From positions 1 through 6,667 of the forward strand of contig CAKTSO010000104.1 of assembly GCA_934613185.1 (NCBI GenBank): 6,667 nt of DNA, in the 5' to 3' direction. The translations under genes and the position numbers were made by a program. Origin of the DNA: an uncultured Clostridia bacterium (GTDB taxonomy: Bacteria > Bacillota > Clostridia > Christensenellales > Maliibacteriaceae). Positions 5,371 to 6,667 of this stretch are shown piece after piece (within the stretch, counting starts at the first letter, position 1; each line of letters opens with the position of its first letter). Below the pieces are notes generated by a model. That model ran no database searches, was not told where the DNA came from, and saw nothing but the letters and a program-made list of their open reading frames with translations.

Positions 5371-5572
5371 AAATATAACGAGCGTGTGCGTATTTCAACA
5401 TTGCGCTTTAAGATATGACAAAGATTCGGCGTTTGCGGGTTGCGGCAATCGCAGATTTACGGAGCGCCCAATGCTTATGCGCATTTCGTTTTCAAAAGGA
5501 GAAAGACGCCGAGCCCGATGTGCTGAAACAGATTGCAATTGATTTCTACTATATAATACGGAGGAGAATTCC
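5371..5572 (+). other. long leader region before the methyltransferase-like gene
   Basis: About 200 bases without an assignable gene. It holds TTGCGGCAA (5440-5448), which is the reverse complement of TTGCCGCAA at 5341-5349, and a 23-codon open frame at 5471-5542. It ends in the ribosome binding site GGAGGAG (5560-5566). I looked for a cobalamin-type riboswitch because of the downstream gene and saw no convincing B12-box sequence or strong terminator hairpin. Confidence 0.4.
5471..5542 (+). CDS. possible 23-residue leader peptide (speculative)
   Basis: An ATG at 5471 has GGAG (5461-5464) six bases upstream and opens a 23-codon frame ending in TGA 30 bases before the next gene. The predicted peptide is Arg-rich in its middle (KGERRRARCAE) and has no recognisable family. 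It could be a leader peptide or upstream ORF affecting expression of the methyltransferase-like gene. Such short frames also arise by chance. Confidence 0.2.
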   Translation: MLMRISFSKGERRRARCAETDCN

Positions 5573-6565
5573 ATGACAAGCAAACGAGAACTCATGCAGA
5601 AGGTCTTTCACAACGAACCCGCCGAGCGCGTCCCGGTCGGCTTCTGGTTCCATTTTCTGACCGACGATCAGCTCAACAGCGCCGTCGCGCATCCGGAACT
5701 GATGGAAAAAAGCTACGCGGGGCATAAGGCGTATATCGAAGCGTTCGATCCCGACTTCGTCAAGATCATGACGGACGGCCTCTTCTGCCGTCCCGCCAAC
5801 ACGATGCCCGCCGTATTCACGGCGAAGGATCTGTACGACATCAAGCCCCTGCCGCACGACCATGTGTATTTTAAAATGTGCGTCGAGCTTGCAAAGACCG
5901 TCCGCACCTACACGGGCGACGACCGCATGATGTTCTATAATATCTTTTCGCCTCTGTTCAACCTTTCCCGCTATCTGAACGATTCTTCCGAATTGTTCAC
6001 GGTTTACGATCTCATGCAGCAGGACTCCGACGCCGTGAAATACGCGCTGGACGTCATCGGCGACGACATGGCCTATCTTGCAAAGCTCGTCATGACCGAA
6101 GGCATCTATTTTTCCGTCAACAATTGCCAGCGCGTGATTCCGCTTGCGCAGTATGAAAAATACGTCACGCCTTCCGAGGTCAAAGTGCTCGAAGCGGCGA
6201 ACGAACTGGGCGAATATCAGATCCTTCATATTTGCGGCTATCACGGCGCGCAGAACTATCTTGCCGCGTACAGGAACTATCCGGCGGCCGTGTTCAACTG
6301 GGCGGTGCACGTCGAGGGCGTGTCGCTGACCGAGGGCAAGGCGATGTTCGGCGGCAAGCCGATCATCGGCGGCTTCGATCAGATGCCCGGCGGACTGATC
6401 AACATCGGAAACAAGGAAGACATTCAGAAATTTACCGAGGGCCTTTTGGAAGAGACGGGCAACGTCGGCATCGTCGTCGGCGCGGACTGCACGGTTCCTT
6501 CCGATACGCCGCTTTGCCATCTTGAATGGGTGCGCGAGAAGGTCAACGAGCTGACGGCAAAATAA
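5573..6565 (+). CDS. UroD-superfamily protein, probable corrinoid-linked methyltransferase (MtaA/MtbA-like)
   Basis: A 330-residue single-domain TIM-barrel protein of the uroporphyrinogen decarboxylase superfamily. H219-I-C221 and C306 (in GADCTVPSDTP) form H-x-C-x84-C, the zinc ligand pattern of the methylcobamide:thiol methyltransferases MtaA and MtbA. In those enzymes zinc activates a thiol that accepts a methyl group from a corrinoid protein. True UroD has an Arg-containing RQAGR-type motif after its first strand, whereas here the stretch after ERVPVG reads FWFHFLTDD (24-32) with no Arg. Heme-pathway decarboxylation is therefore unlikely. The conserved superfamily ends are visible: ERVPV (18-22) and CTVPSDTP (306-313). 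The start at 5573 follows GGAGGAG with six bases spacing. It diverges from the sugar kinase and is followed by a strong terminator. No corrinoid protein is encoded within the window. The real acceptor and donor are unknown, and it could be a demethylase component rather than a CoM-type enzyme. Confidence 0.88.
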   Translation: MTSKRELMQKVFHNEPAERVPVGFWFHFLTDDQLNSAVAHPELMEKSYAGHKAYIEAFDPDFVKIMTDGLFCRPANTMPAVFTAKDLYDIKPLPHDHVYFKMCVELAKTVRTYTGDDRMMFYNIFSPLFNLSRYLNDSSELFTVYDLMQQDSDAVKYALDVIGDDMAYLAKLVMTEGIYFSVNNCQRVIPLAQYEKYVTPSEVKVLEAANELGEYQILHICGYHGAQNYLAAYRNYPAAVFNWAVHVEGVSLTEGKAMFGGKPIIGGFDQMPGGLINIGNKEDIQKFTEGLLEETGNVGIVVGADCTVPSDTPLCHLEWVREKVNELTAK

Positions 6566-6584
6566 TAATACCTTGAGATATACA

Positions 6585-6633
6585 CGGTCGCGGCGTTCGA
6601 CAATTCGAGCGCTGCGGCCGTTTTTCGTTTTTT
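6585..6633 (+). terminator. strong hairpin terminator after the methyltransferase-like gene
   Basis: The arms 6585-6600 and 6605-6620 pair along all 16 positions (three G-T pairs) around the four-base loop CAAT. They are followed by TTTTTCGTTTTTT (6621-6633). It starts 19 bases after the stop codon. Confidence 0.92.
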
Positions 6634-6653
6634 CCGGCGTTCGAAAAAATATG

Positions 6654-6667
6654 GAAGGTGATATTTA
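6654..6667 (+). promoter_or_regulatory. likely ribosome binding site of the next gene
   Basis: GGAAGGTG (6653-6660) followed by ATATTTA at the very end of the window looks like a ribosome binding site placed just before a start codon that would lie at or beyond the edge. An in-window ATG at 6651 (M-E-G-D-I) has no ribosome binding site of its own and is less likely. Confidence 0.4.

Noticed and set aside
5552..5557. Perfect TATAAT just before the methyltransferase-like gene
   Set aside because: A transcript from it would begin within the ribosome binding site (5560-5566), and no -35 is found at 16-18 bases. The A/T-rich stretch is better read as part of the leader.
5371..5560. Cobalamin riboswitch in the long leader
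   Set aside because: Considered because the downstream gene looks corrinoid-linked, but no B12-box-like sequence or conserved core could be seen. A covariance-model search would settle it.
5549..6520. 323-codon leftward open frame
   Set aside because: Antisense to the UroD-superfamily gene, with a composition (Val/Arg/His/Asp-rich) expected of a reverse-strand shadow.

Overview
The window holds six complete protein genes, with no RNA genes, CRISPR arrays or insertion sequences visible. Strong AGGAGG-type ribosome binding sites, TATAAT-like -10 boxes, U-tract hairpin terminators and the protein families point to a fairly GC-rich member of the Bacillota (Clostridia type). This is inference, since no taxonomic marker is present.

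Left block (1-1578, + strand): a GntR/FadR-type (FCD) regulator is translationally coupled by an ATGA overlap to a small Sfp-type 4'-phosphopantetheinyl transferase. The pair ends at a hairpin terminator that also serves the convergent gene. Upstream of the regulator lies a probable divergent promoter region with repeated and palindromic elements. The first 30 bases may be the start of a leftward gene.

Middle block (1579-5250, - strand): reading leftwards, an FGGY sugar kinase with its own terminator, then a membrane-anchored alpha/beta hydrolase, then a D-2-hydroxyacid dehydrogenase. The gap between kinase and hydrolase is dense in perfect short palindromes.

Right block (5251-6667): a 322-base divergent intergenic region separates the kinase from a rightward gene of the uroporphyrinogen decarboxylase superfamily. 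That protein has the H-x-C...C zinc signature of the MtaA/MtbA methyl-corrinoid methyltransferases and lacks the Arg motif of true UroD, so a methyl-transfer role is more likely than heme synthesis. A 16-bp terminator follows, and the window ends on what looks like the ribosome binding site of another gene.

Together the genes suggest a small catabolic neighbourhood (sugar-like kinase, 2-hydroxyacid dehydrogenase, hydrolase, methyltransferase). The substrate cannot be read from the sequence. The parts are individually familiar. The less ordinary points are the regulator-transferase coupling, the regulator start/promoter conflict, the UroD-like methyltransferase and the palindrome-rich control regions.
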